In this document: positions 1 to 7,915 of the stretch, piece by piece
Numbering within the stretch: the first letter of the stretch is position 1
Layout of the letters: every line of letters begins with the position of its first letter
Assembly: GCA_050998755.1 (NCBI GenBank)
Contig: JBPCPW010000039.1
Coordinates: 1 to 13,145 of the forward strand
Direction: 5' to 3'
Length of the DNA: 13,145 bases
Source: JAXDLW01 sp050998755
Lineage (GTDB): Bacteria; Chloroflexota; Dormibacteria; DASZGP01
Notes under the pieces: model-generated
The model's input: only the letters and a program-made list of their open reading frames with translations
What the model was told of the DNA's origin: nothing
The model's database searches: none
Made by a program: the position numbers and the translations under genes

Positions 1-1002
1 CCGGCCTGCGACCCTCGCCGTGGTGACGACCGGCAGCCCGGCGGCCAGCGACTCCAACACCTTGAGCTGGGTGCCTCCGGCGCTAAATAGTGGAACCACG
101 CTTACCCAGGCGCTCGCCAGGTACGGCAGGGTGTCAGCGACCTCACCGATAACCGTGCATGCATCGGTGGCATCGGTCACGGCGCGAAGGTCGTCCGGCA
201 TGCCACGACCCACCAGGAGCAAACGAGCCGTCGGGTGGGTGCGCCGCACCATTGGCAGGATTCGCCGGACCAGTAGTGAGGCTGCCTCCTGGTTTGGCGG
301 CCAGAAAAAGCTGGCGGTGAAGATCAGGGTTGGGTCAGCAGAGACCTGGCGGGGGTAGCAGGCGAAGTAGCCCACCGGCAAGCAGTTCGGGATCTCACGG
401 ACGACGGCGGTGGGTTGCAACTTCTGGCATAGCCACACATCGTGCCCGCTCACCGCCACCACCCGCGTTGCGCGGCCGATGGCCCGGCGCTCGGCTCGTG
501 CCACGAGGGCCGTCTCCATCAGCCGGCCATGCGCTCCACGCGGGCGTCTTGCTCCAAGCAGGGTCGAGGTCATCGGGAAGGTGAGGTTGTGCATGACCAG
601 GACGGTGGGCAGGCCGTCCGGCAACGCCTCGAGCAGCGGGGAGAGGTGGCTGTGTTCGATCTGCACGACTTCAGGCCTGAAGTCCTCCAACTCCGCGGGC
701 AGAACGGCTTTGATCGCGTCGACATCGTGGCCCTCGAATTCGTGCAACCAGGGCGATGCGAGGGCAGCGTGCCGCAGGTTGCGCGCCAGCCAGCCCCCAC
801 GTGGAGGCAGCCTGGGGGGATGTGCGGGTACGACCCGGACGTCGACACCCTGCGGCGCGCTCCCGAATGGAGCCGGAAGGCCCGGCGAAAGAACGCGGAT
901 TTGGTGAGACGTGGCGAGAGGCTCGAGGAGGCTGTGCTGGCGCGTCTGGCCGCCGCTCCCGGGGTAGCAAGGTGTCTCGCTGGAGAGTACGAGCACTCGC
1001 AC
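1..1002 (-). CDS. GT4-family glycosyltransferase, C-terminus cut by window edge
   Basis: This gene reads leftwards from a GTG at 1002 and is still open at base 1, giving 334 visible residues. The N-terminus (RVLVLSSETPCYPGSGGQTR, residues 2-21) is the glycine-rich acceptor-side loop of GT-B enzymes of the GT4 type. The second Rossmann domain begins near residue 215 (FTASFFWPPNQEA), continues through LLLVGRGMPDD, and includes the donor-binding stretch SAGGTQLKVLESLAAGLPVV near residues 309-328. The order and spacing match family 4 sugar transferases of exopolysaccharide clusters, which transfer an activated sugar to a lipid-linked acceptor at the cytoplasmic membrane. The sugar is unknown. The start is chosen because an in-frame stop lies 36 nt upstream and TAGACT sits 7 nt before the GTG. 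It is divergent from the next GT4 gene, which has the same architecture, so the two may be distant paralogues. Confidence 0.88.
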   Translation of the reverse strand, partial: MRVLVLSSETPCYPGSGGQTRQHSLLEPLATSHQIRVLSPGLPAPFGSAPQGVDVRVVPAHPPRLPPRGGWLARNLRHAALASPWLHEFEGHDVDAIKAVLPAELEDFRPEVVQIEHSHLSPLLEALPDGLPTVLVMHNLTFPMTSTLLGARRPRGAHGRLMETALVARAERRAIGRATRVVAVSGHDVWLCQKLQPTAVVREIPNCLPVGYFACYPRQVSADPTLIFTASFFWPPNQEAASLLVRRILPMVRRTHPTARLLLVGRGMPDDLRAVTDATDACTVIGEVADTLPYLASAWVSVVPLFSAGGTQLKVLESLAAGLPVVTTARVAGR

Positions 1003-1009
1003 GTCGGCA

Positions 1010-1015
1010 AGTCTA
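1010..1015 (-). promoter_or_regulatory. Candidate -10 box for leaderless start of the left GT4 gene
   Basis: On the minus strand TAGACT is followed by 7 nt (TGCCGAC) and then the GTG start at 1002. A TANNNT box at this distance places the transcription start at or next to the start codon, as in leaderless mRNAs. No Shine-Dalgarno-like sequence precedes the GTG and no convincing -35 box is seen. The same spacing recurs at other genes in this window. Confidence 0.45.
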
Positions 1016-1039
1016 GTTGCGGCCTCGGACCCCGCCCGT

Positions 1040-1045
1040 TAGCCT
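1040..1045 (+). promoter_or_regulatory. Candidate -10 box ahead of plus-strand GT operon
   Basis: TAGCCT lies within CCGTTAGCCT (1036-1045), a 10-base sequence repeated exactly on the minus strand at 11030-11021 ahead of another gene start. The overlapping sequence TAGCCTA (1040-1046) also reads as TAGGCT on the minus strand, so it could serve both directions. It would start transcription near 1051-1053, which is inside or just after the ATG at 1046. See the finding on the missing start codon. Confidence 0.35.
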
Positions 1046-2235
1046 ATGGGATCGACCGGAAGCACGTCGTCGCGCTCACCGCGTTCCTCCCCTGGCCGCT
1101 CCGCAGCGGCGGCCAGGTGCGCCAGTTCCACCTCCTCGAGGAGGCGCGACAGAGGTACGCGCTCAGCCTGCTCGTGGAAGGTTCCGGAGCCGGTACGGAC
1201 GACGAGCGGGCTCAGCTGAGCGAGCTCTGGCCAGAAGTGCGCCTCGCCACTGTGCGGGAGTCCCCGCCCGGCACCGGCGGGACCGACCTCGCGGTCCCCG
1301 GCTGGCGCAGAACAGTAAGGGCGGTGCGGCCGCGGATCGATCCAATGCGTTCGGAGATTCGGGCCCATCGCGATCCGGGTATCGTGCGGGCGCTCGCCCA
1401 AGAGATGGCGACTGCCGACCTGCTCCAGGTGGAGTTCACCCAGATGTACCGCTACGTGCCGGCGCACCGAGAGATACCGGTCTTAATGGTGGCCCACGAC
1501 GTCATGTCACGACGGGACGCGGCTGCGGTGCGGCTGGCCAACGTCGAGACCGACGCTCCGCTGCTGGGGAGGCGCGCGCGCTGGCACGAGCGCATCGCTC
1601 TGCGCGGGGCGGACTGGGTTGTAGTGACGAGTGATGAGGATGCGCACGCCTGCCGATCGATTGGAGTCAAGCGGCTTCGAATGGTGCCGAACGGTGCCGA
1701 CGAAGCATGGCTCGATATCCCCGCTGGAGGCGAAGGCACGCGACTGCTCTTTGTCGCTTGGGGTGGGCACCTCCCCAACCAGGACGGCCTCGCCTGGTGG
1801 GCACGCGAGGTCGGCCCGCTGCTAGCGGCCGGCGAGATCCTCGAAGTTGCCGGCGACGGCTGGACCCGCAAATACCAGGGCACACGGATGCTCGGCTTTG
1901 TCAAAGACCTCAGGCCGCTGATGAGGGACGCGATCATCGTGGCCCCACTGAGGATGGGTGCCGGGACTCGTTTGAAACTCCTGGAGGCCATGGCCGCGGG
2001 GCGGCCGATCGTCGCGACCGCGGCAGCGGCTGAGGGACTTCCGCTGGTGGATGGCGCGAGCGCCCTACTGCTCAACCGCCCCGAGGAATTGGTTGACGGA
2101 ATCCGCCGGTTGCGCGCGGATGCCCCGCTACGCGCCCGGTTGGGTCTCGCCGCCCGGGAGGCCGCCGTACCGCTGCTCTGGCCGGCAGTGCGTCGTCGAA
2201 TGGCCGCCGTGTACGGCGAGATTCTTGGTGGATGA
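1046..2235 (+). CDS. GT4-family glycosyltransferase with anomalous start
   Basis: This is a cytoplasmic-face sugar transferase of GT-B fold. Recognisable protein starts in the frame of base 1051 (IDRKHVVALTAFLPWPLRSG), about 394 residues from there, a normal GT4 length. Landmarks are the N-terminal loop LRSGGQVRQFHLL, VAHDVMSR, VVVTSDEDAHA, VPNGADEAWLD at the domain junction, LLFVAWGGHLPNQDG opening the second domain, and the donor-binding APLRMGAGTRLKLLEAMAAG. No in-frame ATG, GTG or TTG lies just before this N-terminus. The ATG at 1046 is one frame off, and the first in-frame candidate downstream is GTG 1117, which would remove the conserved first strand and loop. I report 1046 as the left boundary, with a missing base in the GGG run or an ATC start at 1051 as explanations. 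The next gene overlaps its 3' end by 8 bp. Confidence 0.85.
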
Positions 2236-3178
2236 CGGCCTTCCCGAGGTGAGTGTGCTGGTGGTCAGCTGGCAGACCCGAGTCGCCCTGAGCGCCTGCC
2301 TTAGGGCGCTGGGCGCCCAACGAGGCGTTCTCCTGCGAGCGGTGGTGGTGGACAACGCTTCCCAGGATGGATCCGCCGACATGGTCAGGCAGGAGTTCCC
2401 GGACGTGGTCCTGTTAGAGCAGTCGCAGAACCTTGGGTACACCCGCGCCACCAATCTCGGCCTAGCACGCTGCCCTGGTCGGTACGTGCTGCTCTGCAAC
2501 CCGGACTGCCGACCTGAACCGGAGACCGCCTCCGTGCTGGTCAAATTTCTCGAGAACAACCAGCAGGCGGCGGCCGCAGCGCCGCGTCTCTACGGCGATG
2601 ATGGCGCGCTTCAGGACTTCTGTTACCGCTTTCCCGGTCTGCTCATCGCGGCGGCCTGCTTCACGACCGCGGGTTACCGCATCGATCACCTGCTGGGAGG
2701 GCGGGCGCGCCGCTGGCACGCCCGCGCCGACCTGCGCCGTGAGACAAGGCCGGCGCTGGTCGACCACGCAAGTGCGGCCTGCCTGATGGTGCGCCGAGAG
2801 CTCCTCGGCGATGGCCTGGAGCCGACAATGCCCTTGTTCTTCAGCGACCTTGAGTTGAGCTATCGGCTACGCCGCGGCGGTTGGCTCATGTATTACCTGC
2901 CCGCGGCAACGGCTCACCATTCCCAGGGGGCGGCACTCAGGGCACTGACCGCGGACCAGACTCGTCACGAGCTCAGGCGCGGTCTTCTCAGGTTTTACGA
3001 GATGCACCGCCCGAGGAGCCGGTGGTTGCTGGTCGTCATGCTGGCGATTGACGCGCTGATGCGGGCGACATTCCGCCGCCTCTCGACGGGCCGCACCCTG
3101 GAGGTGCGGGCAGAGATGAATTCATTACGGGTGGCAATTCGCAACCTTCCGATGGGGGCAGTGCCGTGGGTGGAATGA
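2228..3178 (+). CDS. GT2-family glycosyltransferase (rhamnosyltransferase-like)
   Basis: This 316-residue GT-A enzyme has the family 2 pattern: VSVLVVSW at residues 8-15, VVVDNASQDGS at 40-49 (nucleotide-sugar binding), NLGYTRATNLGL near 68-79, the metal-site equivalent CNPDCRP at 90-96, and FFSDLELSYRLRRGGW at 204-219, which corresponds to the catalytic DxD/ED region. This type is typical of dTDP-rhamnose or N-acetylhexosamine transferases in O-antigen clusters; the sugar is not predictable here. A C-terminal segment near residues 266-281 (WLLVVMLAIDALMRAT) is hydrophobic and may associate with the membrane. The start is GTG 2228, which overlaps the upstream stop within GTGGATGA; TTG 2225 is an alternative. 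The 3' end overlaps the next gene by ATGA. No upstream Shine-Dalgarno sequence is apparent, so expression probably depends on coupling to the upstream gene. Confidence 0.92.
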   Translation: MDDGLPEVSVLVVSWQTRVALSACLRALGAQRGVLLRAVVVDNASQDGSADMVRQEFPDVVLLEQSQNLGYTRATNLGLARCPGRYVLLCNPDCRPEPETASVLVKFLENNQQAAAAAPRLYGDDGALQDFCYRFPGLLIAAACFTTAGYRIDHLLGGRARRWHARADLRRETRPALVDHASAACLMVRRELLGDGLEPTMPLFFSDLELSYRLRRGGWLMYYLPAATAHHSQGAALRALTADQTRHELRRGLLRFYEMHRPRSRWLLVVMLAIDALMRATFRRLSTGRTLEVRAEMNSLRVAIRNLPMGAVPWVE

Positions 3179-4284
3179 CCGCACTCCGGGTCCTCTACGA
3201 TGGGCGGGCGCTCTACGACCGCAGCAGCCAGCGCGGCGTGGGCGGCTACCTCTGGGAGCTTCTGACACGGATGGGGCGCGACCCAGCGGTATCGGCGAAG
3301 GTGCTGGTGACACCCGGCACCGCGGTACCCGAGGGGGTTGAGGCGGTCGCGGTTAAGCGGCGCTTCCATGGAAGACTGGCGCCCATAGAGAATGAGGTGC
3401 GACTTGCCGCCGAAGTCGCGCGCATCGGTTGCGACGTTTTCCATAATCCGTCGCTGGAGCCGCCGCGGGCGCTCGCGGTGCCCTGGGTACAGACGCTTTA
3501 CGACATCATTCCACTGGTCTACAACGACAGGTGGTTTCGACGTGACCGACGCAAGTGGCGCCGGCGATACCAGAGGATCCGAGGGGCCGATGGGGTGGTG
3601 TCCATCTCCCGAAGCTCGGCCGACGATGCAGTTCGGGTTCTGAGGCTCGACCCCGCACGGGTCACCGTCATCCCGATCGCCGCGGGCCCCCAGTTCGTCC
3701 CGGCAGCCAACGCAGTCTCCGCGGACAACCCTTACATCCTTTATGTCAGCGTCTTTGGCCCGCATAAGGGTTATCGCGAGGCCCTCGAGCTGGTCTCGGC
3801 GCTTGCCCGTCGGGGACTTCCGCACCGGCTTGAGATTGTTGGGCACCTGCTCCCATGGTGGAACGAGATGGAGGTCCGGCGCCTGGTCAGCCTGGCACCC
3901 AGGCCGGACCTGGTGGACCTGCTCGGTGGAGTCTCCCGGGAGCAGCTTGTGCGCCTTTACCAGGGCGCGACCGCACTGGTCGTGACCAGCCGATATGAGG
4001 GCTTCGGCCTACCGGCGGTTGAAGCGATGCGCTGTGCCACGCCGGTGGTGGCGTTTGCCAACAGCTCCTTGCTCGAGGTCGTTGGCGAGGGGGGGACGCT
4101 GGTGCGCGACGGAGATGTCGAGGCCATGGCCGAGGCTGTTACCGGCCTCGCTTTGGACCCGCAGCGCCGGGCCCAACAGAGCCGCGCCGCAGAGCGTTGG
4201 GCCGCACGATTTGATTGGGACCGCTGCGCCGCGCGCCACCGTGATGCATACCTGAAGGCCGCTGCCTACGTCAGGGCGCGGTAG
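3175..4284 (+). CDS. GT4-family glycosyltransferase (mannosyltransferase-like)
   Basis: This GT-B glycosyltransferase has 369 residues. The N-terminal domain starts LRVLYDGRALYDRSSQRGVG (4-23), with the glycine-rich acceptor loop, and includes FHNPSLEPP and TLYDIIPLV (108-115), which resemble WbdB/MtfB-type mannosyltransferases of O-antigen loci. The C-terminal domain opens with YILYVSVFGPHKGY (187-200) and carries the EX7E motif in SRYEGFGLPAVEAM with Glu275 and Glu283. It likely transfers a hexose from a nucleotide sugar to a lipid-linked glycan at the inner membrane face; mannose is an inference only. The start is ATG 3175, sharing ATGA with the upstream stop, which indicates translational coupling; GTG 3166 is possible. 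It ends the plus-strand run, and its last 19 bases overlap the end of the convergent GT4 gene. Confidence 0.92.
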   Translation: MTALRVLYDGRALYDRSSQRGVGGYLWELLTRMGRDPAVSAKVLVTPGTAVPEGVEAVAVKRRFHGRLAPIENEVRLAAEVARIGCDVFHNPSLEPPRALAVPWVQTLYDIIPLVYNDRWFRRDRRKWRRRYQRIRGADGVVSISRSSADDAVRVLRLDPARVTVIPIAAGPQFVPAANAVSADNPYILYVSVFGPHKGYREALELVSALARRGLPHRLEIVGHLLPWWNEMEVRRLVSLAPRPDLVDLLGGVSREQLVRLYQGATALVVTSRYEGFGLPAVEAMRCATPVVAFANSSLLEVVGEGGTLVRDGDVEAMAEAVTGLALDPQRRAQQSRAAERWAARFDWDRCAARHRDAYLKAAAYVRAR

Positions 4285-5360
4285 ATGTCCTCGTATGCGT
4301 CGCCACGGACCGTCCAATCCCATTGCCGGGCGTGTTCGCGACAGTGGTTCGCTGTCCTTGGATCGCAGGCCAGATCCAGGGCTTCTGCAAGGGCGCGCGC
4401 ACAATCGGCGCCGTCCCCTCGCCGGAAGGTGCGTCCAGTCTCGGTGCTTACCAGCTCTCGGCTGCCGCCGTCATCGCCGACCACCGCCGGCATGCCGCTG
4501 GCCTGATACTCCAGCGCTACCAGCCCGAACGCCTCGTTCTCGCTGCTCAGTGCGCCGATCGTTGCCCCGGCGTAGATAGGGGCCAGATCGCTGATCGTTG
4601 CTGAGGCTGTGATGCGTTGCCGGACTTCCTCCGGCTGCGCTGCCACAAGCCTGCGCACCGGTGTCGGGTCCCCTCCCACCAGCACTAGCTCTACATCGTG
4701 GCCCCAGGAGACCAGGCGACCGAAGGCGTCCACCAATACGTCGATCCGCTTCCGCGGATCGTCCATGGCGGCGGAACTAACGATGCGGGGCCGGGCCGGC
4801 GGAACCTTCGGCAAGGCGTAGTCGTCAACGAAGATCCCAGGGACCAGCACCGTCGGCTCGGCGTGGTAGTCGTCGCGGAACCGGCGGGCCGACGATTCGG
4901 CCATGACCGTCACGCGGTCCGCCCGCGCTGCCATCGCGCGGTACTGATGATGTATTCGGCGCATATGCAGTTCCCACCACGTTGCATCGGGCACCCCGTG
5001 CCAGCTGAACACCACCGGGCGGCGGCGCAGGCGCGCCGCCTGGACCAGGCCATAGGCGTCGGTAATGTAGAAGGCGTGGTGCAGAGCGGCGGGCGAGCCC
5101 AAGCCGCGCGCCATTGCCTGGAGCGCGAAAAGTTCGAGCCCGGCCAGGGCACCCCTGCGTCCTGGGAATATGGGCGTGCCGACATAGCGGATGGCGAATC
5201 CCTCAGTGCGTACCGATCTACCGCGACCACCGGGTTGACGGGTTAACACGGTGACGTCGTGCCCTCGCCGGGCCATCGACACGCTCAGGTCGTGGACGAT
5301 GCGTTCAGAACCTCGGCGCACATGTGGCCAGAAATCAGGGATGGTGAAGAGCAGTTGCAC
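4266..5360 (-). CDS. GT4-family glycosyltransferase
   Basis: The 364-residue product has GT-B architecture. LLFTIPDFWPHVRRGSERIV (3-22) holds the acceptor loop, followed by RRGHDVTVLTRQPGG, LHHAFYITDAYG, VVFSWHGVPDATWWE (116-130) and ADRVTVMAESSARRF. The C-terminal domain starts near IVSSAAMDDPRKRIDVLVDA (193-212), which includes the family RK donor-binding region, then VELVLVGGDP, and the EX7E motif SENEAFGLVALEYQ with Glu276 and Glu284. The hallmark residues appear intact. It is the last gene of a minus-strand run after the flippase and a GT2. Its GTG start at 5360 directly abuts the upstream TAA with no intervening base and no ribosome-binding sequence, pointing to reinitiation. Its 3' end overlaps the convergent GT4 by 19 bp. 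The donor and acceptor sugars are unknown. Confidence 0.92.
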   Translation of the reverse strand: MQLLFTIPDFWPHVRRGSERIVHDLSVSMARRGHDVTVLTRQPGGRGRSVRTEGFAIRYVGTPIFPGRRGALAGLELFALQAMARGLGSPAALHHAFYITDAYGLVQAARLRRRPVVFSWHGVPDATWWELHMRRIHHQYRAMAARADRVTVMAESSARRFRDDYHAEPTVLVPGIFVDDYALPKVPPARPRIVSSAAMDDPRKRIDVLVDAFGRLVSWGHDVELVLVGGDPTPVRRLVAAQPEEVRQRITASATISDLAPIYAGATIGALSSENEAFGLVALEYQASGMPAVVGDDGGSRELVSTETGRTFRRGDGADCARALAEALDLACDPRTANHCREHARQWDWTVRGDAYEDIYRALT

Positions 5361-6347
5361 TTAGATGACTAACCGCCGCCACCGTAAGGACCCAATTACT
5401 AGTGAGACGAAATCGACCGCCTCTATGATCGCGCGGTATTTCAGAGCGTGGTAAAGGCGCTTCGGATGGGCGCCCAAGACTAGCTCTCTATTCGGCCACA
5501 GGTAGAAGGTCAGCGCCGCGGTTCCAGCAAGCACCGCCCTCGCCGGTCGGCGTGGGCCTAGCAGCGCTGCTCCGGTGCTGAAAAGCGCGGCGGCAGCCAA
5601 TTGCGTGTGACGGCCGTCCAGGAAATAGCCCCGATGGAAGGCACGACGGAGCTCCGGGGCCGAGCGAACTAAAAGAGGGTAGGCCATCAGCCTGCGAGCT
5701 CGATAACTCAGCATGGCGGTGAACGTTCGCGGCACGACGGCGTGCAGGACGAGCGCCTCGGGGAGAAATGCAGGCCGCGCGCCGCGGCGGATCATCCGCC
5801 ATCCCCACTCGACGTCCTCGCCAAATTGCCGGCCTTCGACCCCGGCGCTGTTCCAGGCTTCGTTGAACGGCCCGGCAAGGTCCACTGCCCGACGGGAGCA
5901 CACCAGGTTGCACGTCTCCCATTGCCACGATGGCGGGTCTACCCAGACCGAGTGCTCGAAGGCTCGCGGCGGCTCCAACGGGTGCGTCCGGCCCTGTACC
6001 ACGTCGGCTGATCCGAGCGCCCCGACCGCGGCCCCGAGCCAACCTGGTTGCACAACGCAGTCGTCATCAGTAAAGGCGATCACCGACCCGTGAGCAGCAT
6101 CTATTCCAGCGTTGCGGGCCGCACCAGCGCCGCGTCGTCGCGCTGGTATCACCCTGACTCGAGGGTCGGCAAAAAAGGCCGACTTCTCGTCCGACGCCGG
6201 GTCACTCAAGACGACCAAGACCTCCAGTGCCCACCCGTCGGGGAGGTCCTGCCCAAGCACCGCTGTGACTGCCCTGCGCAGCATTTCTGGCCGGTGCATG
6301 GTGGGGATGACGACGCTGACCATACCGAGGGCCACAACCACGCTCAC
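5361..6347 (-). CDS. GT2-family glycosyltransferase
   Basis: This 328-residue GT-A enzyme opens its fold with VSVVIPTMHRPEMLRRAV (10-27). It continues with GAGAARNAGIDAA, FTDDDCVVQPGWL (92-104, where the DDD is the metal and nucleotide-sugar site), CNLVCSRRAVDLAGPFNEAW (146-165), and GEDVEWGWRMIRRG (176-189), the catalytic ED region. The C-terminal third holds basic and hydrophobic segments (about 250-290) that may sit on the membrane. GTG 6347 is chosen as the start because it shares GTGA with the stop of the flippase gene; ATG 6323, just before VSVVIPT, is the alternative and would remove eight residues. It is probably cotranscribed with the flippase upstream and the GT4 downstream. The transferred sugar is not predictable. 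Confidence 0.92.
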   Translation of the reverse strand: MSVVVALGMVSVVIPTMHRPEMLRRAVTAVLGQDLPDGWALEVLVVLSDPASDEKSAFFADPRVRVIPARRRGAGAARNAGIDAAHGSVIAFTDDDCVVQPGWLGAAVGALGSADVVQGRTHPLEPPRAFEHSVWVDPPSWQWETCNLVCSRRAVDLAGPFNEAWNSAGVEGRQFGEDVEWGWRMIRRGARPAFLPEALVLHAVVPRTFTAMLSYRARRLMAYPLLVRSAPELRRAFHRGYFLDGRHTQLAAAALFSTGAALLGPRRPARAVLAGTAALTFYLWPNRELVLGAHPKRLYHALKYRAIIEAVDFVSLVIGSLRWRRLVI

Positions 6348-7849
6348 GAGGCAGTGCGGTCCCGGCGCATCAGGCTGATCCCCTCAAGGATCAGCCGGCG
6401 TTCCACCAGCCAGGCGCCGGCGCAGAACACCGCCGCAAACGCTGCCAGCCTCAACGCCAGCGAAGGCCATCCCTGCGTGCCCACCAGCCCGGTCAGCGCC
6501 ACCGCGATCGCACTCGCCAGCAACCCCGAAAGGAGGAGTGGCAGCGCAGGCCTGACAACTGGGAGGCCGGGGAAAAGCCGCTGAACAAGGCGGCGCCGCT
6601 GGTAGAGGCTGAAGAGCGACGCCAACCCGACCACACCGGCGACCCCAACGATGCCGAAGAGGAAGCCTGCGATACCGATGGATGCTAGTAGCAGAAGGTT
6701 CACCTGCAGGCTTAGCCAGAGGCTGGGCCGGGTGTTTCCGGCGGCCGCGTAGAACAGGGCCCACATCGTGGCAATCGAGTTGAACACCTCGACCACGCCT
6801 TCGACCCGGACCAGCGGGATGATCTGCTCCCAGCGGGGACCAAGCACGATGTGCACCAGGTCCGTGGCGAAGACCGCAAGCCCCAGGCCCGTTGGGACGG
6901 CCCAGAGCAGCAGCATTCGCGCGCTGACATTGAATGCGCGCCTCAGGTGGTCGGGGTCGGTCAGCCGGCAGATCACCGGAAACAGCACGGATGACAGCAC
7001 CCGCTCCGCAGTATCAATGCGCTCCCCCAGTCCGGTTGCCACTCGGAAATAGCCCAGCACGGTCAGCCCCAGGGCCAGCTTCACCTCGAGGATCATGCCG
7101 TTTGAGCTCGCCAGCCAGAGCAGCCCGCCGACCCACAGTGGCCACCCGAAGGAGAGGAAGAATCGCAGGTCCTGCCGTGGAATTGGCCAGCGCAACCGCG
7201 GCCGGCGTCTCACCACGCCCCAGAGCACCACAGGGCCCGCGAGGGCGCTCAGAACCTGGCCCACAATGAGCGCCCAGACGCCGGCGTGCTGCAGCGCCAG
7301 GGTCACCGTGGCGACCGCTCCGAGGACCGGCCCCACAGAACCGACCAGCCGCTGGCGCATCCAATCTAGGTCGCGCTGCAGCACGGCGAGGGGAACCAGG
7401 CCCGGGAGGGTCACCGCCTGTAGCGCGAGCACGGCGCAGACCGGGACCAGGACCGGCACCCCATACACGCGCGCCAGCACGGGCCCGGCCGCCACCGCCA
7501 GTAATCCATAGCCGAGGCCCGCCACGCACTGAAGGGTGAAGGCGTAGTCGTACGACTCATCCGGCGAGGTCTTGGCCTGGATCAACCGGCTCTCGACGTC
7601 CAGGTTGAAGACTGCCGCGACGAGCGCAATTGCATAGATCGCCACGCCTGCCACGCCGAAGTCGCTGGGAAGCAGGAGTCGCGCGGACAGCAGGCCGGCG
7701 GCGGCCTTCAGGGCTTCGATCCCAAGGGCAAATGCCGCGGTGAGGATCACCCCATGGAGGGCCCGTTGTCCCAGTGGTCGGCCGGCGGCTGCTGCCGTCG
7801 TCGCGGCCTCCTCCTCACTGGTCAGATCGACTTCGGGCGGCCCCTTCAT
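6344..7849 (-). CDS. Polysaccharide flippase, MOP superfamily (Wzx-like)
   Basis: The 501-residue product is an integral membrane protein with about a dozen hydrophobic segments, the usual size for polysaccharide transporters of the MOP/PST group. After a short acidic, alanine-rich cytoplasmic leader (1-25), the family signature SARLLLPSDFGVAGVAIYAI (55-74) follows, then NLDVESRLIQ and LQRDLDWMRQRLV (157-169), which resemble WzxC-type proteins. Charged loops separate later segments, and the tail (487-501) is basic. Such proteins move lipid-linked oligosaccharides from the cytoplasmic to the outer face of the membrane. It begins a minus-strand operon: the next GT2 starts within its stop codon. 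Its ATG at 7849 is the first after an in-frame stop. No Shine-Dalgarno box or TANNNT sits just ahead; TATCGT at 7909-7904 would give a leader of roughly 45-50 nt. Confidence 0.9.
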   Translation of the reverse strand: MKGPPEVDLTSEEEAATTAAAAGRPLGQRALHGVILTAAFALGIEALKAAAGLLSARLLLPSDFGVAGVAIYAIALVAAVFNLDVESRLIQAKTSPDESYDYAFTLQCVAGLGYGLLAVAAGPVLARVYGVPVLVPVCAVLALQAVTLPGLVPLAVLQRDLDWMRQRLVGSVGPVLGAVATVTLALQHAGVWALIVGQVLSALAGPVVLWGVVRRRPRLRWPIPRQDLRFFLSFGWPLWVGGLLWLASSNGMILEVKLALGLTVLGYFRVATGLGERIDTAERVLSSVLFPVICRLTDPDHLRRAFNVSARMLLLWAVPTGLGLAVFATDLVHIVLGPRWEQIIPLVRVEGVVEVFNSIATMWALFYAAAGNTRPSLWLSLQVNLLLLASIGIAGFLFGIVGVAGVVGLASLFSLYQRRRLVQRLFPGLPVVRPALPLLLSGLLASAIAVALTGLVGTQGWPSLALRLAAFAAVFCAGAWLVERRLILEGISLMRRDRTAS

Positions 7850-7902
7850 GATCGCCGTGGAGCTTGCTGTTCAGCCTTCCTGCCTGGTGCCAGCATGGAA
7901 GA

Positions 7903-7909
7903 TACGATA
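7903..7909. promoter_or_regulatory. Candidate bidirectional -10 box between flippase and acyltransferase
   Basis: The sequence TACGATA reads TACGAT on the plus strand, 7 nt before the acyltransferase ATG at 7916, and TATCGT on the minus strand, facing the flippase gene. The plus-strand spacing fits a leaderless start. No strong -35 was found for either direction. Two other divergent gaps in this window contain the same TANNNTA symmetry. Confidence 0.4.
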
Positions 7910-7915
7910 AGTGTG

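Noticed and set aside
442..1050. Long plus-strand reading frame extending about 600 bases upstream of the GT4 protein that starts near 1051
   Set aside because: This stretch is antisense to the left GT4 gene, whose translation shows clear family motifs throughout. The upstream part has no recognisable domain, so the extension is a GC-rich shadow.
1452..2075. Minus-strand open frame of 207 codons inside the GT4 gene
   Set aside because: Its translation is serine-, arginine- and alanine-rich without any motif, while the plus strand encodes conserved GT4 motifs over the same bases.
5488..6042. Minus-strand open frame of 184 codons within the GT2 gene
   Set aside because: It is an out-of-frame shadow of the GT2 gene and lacks recognisable motifs.
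7864..7869. TTGCTG as a -35 box for the acyltransferase promoter
   Set aside because: It lies about 33 bp from the TACGAT box, far beyond normal spacing, so it is unlikely to pair with it.
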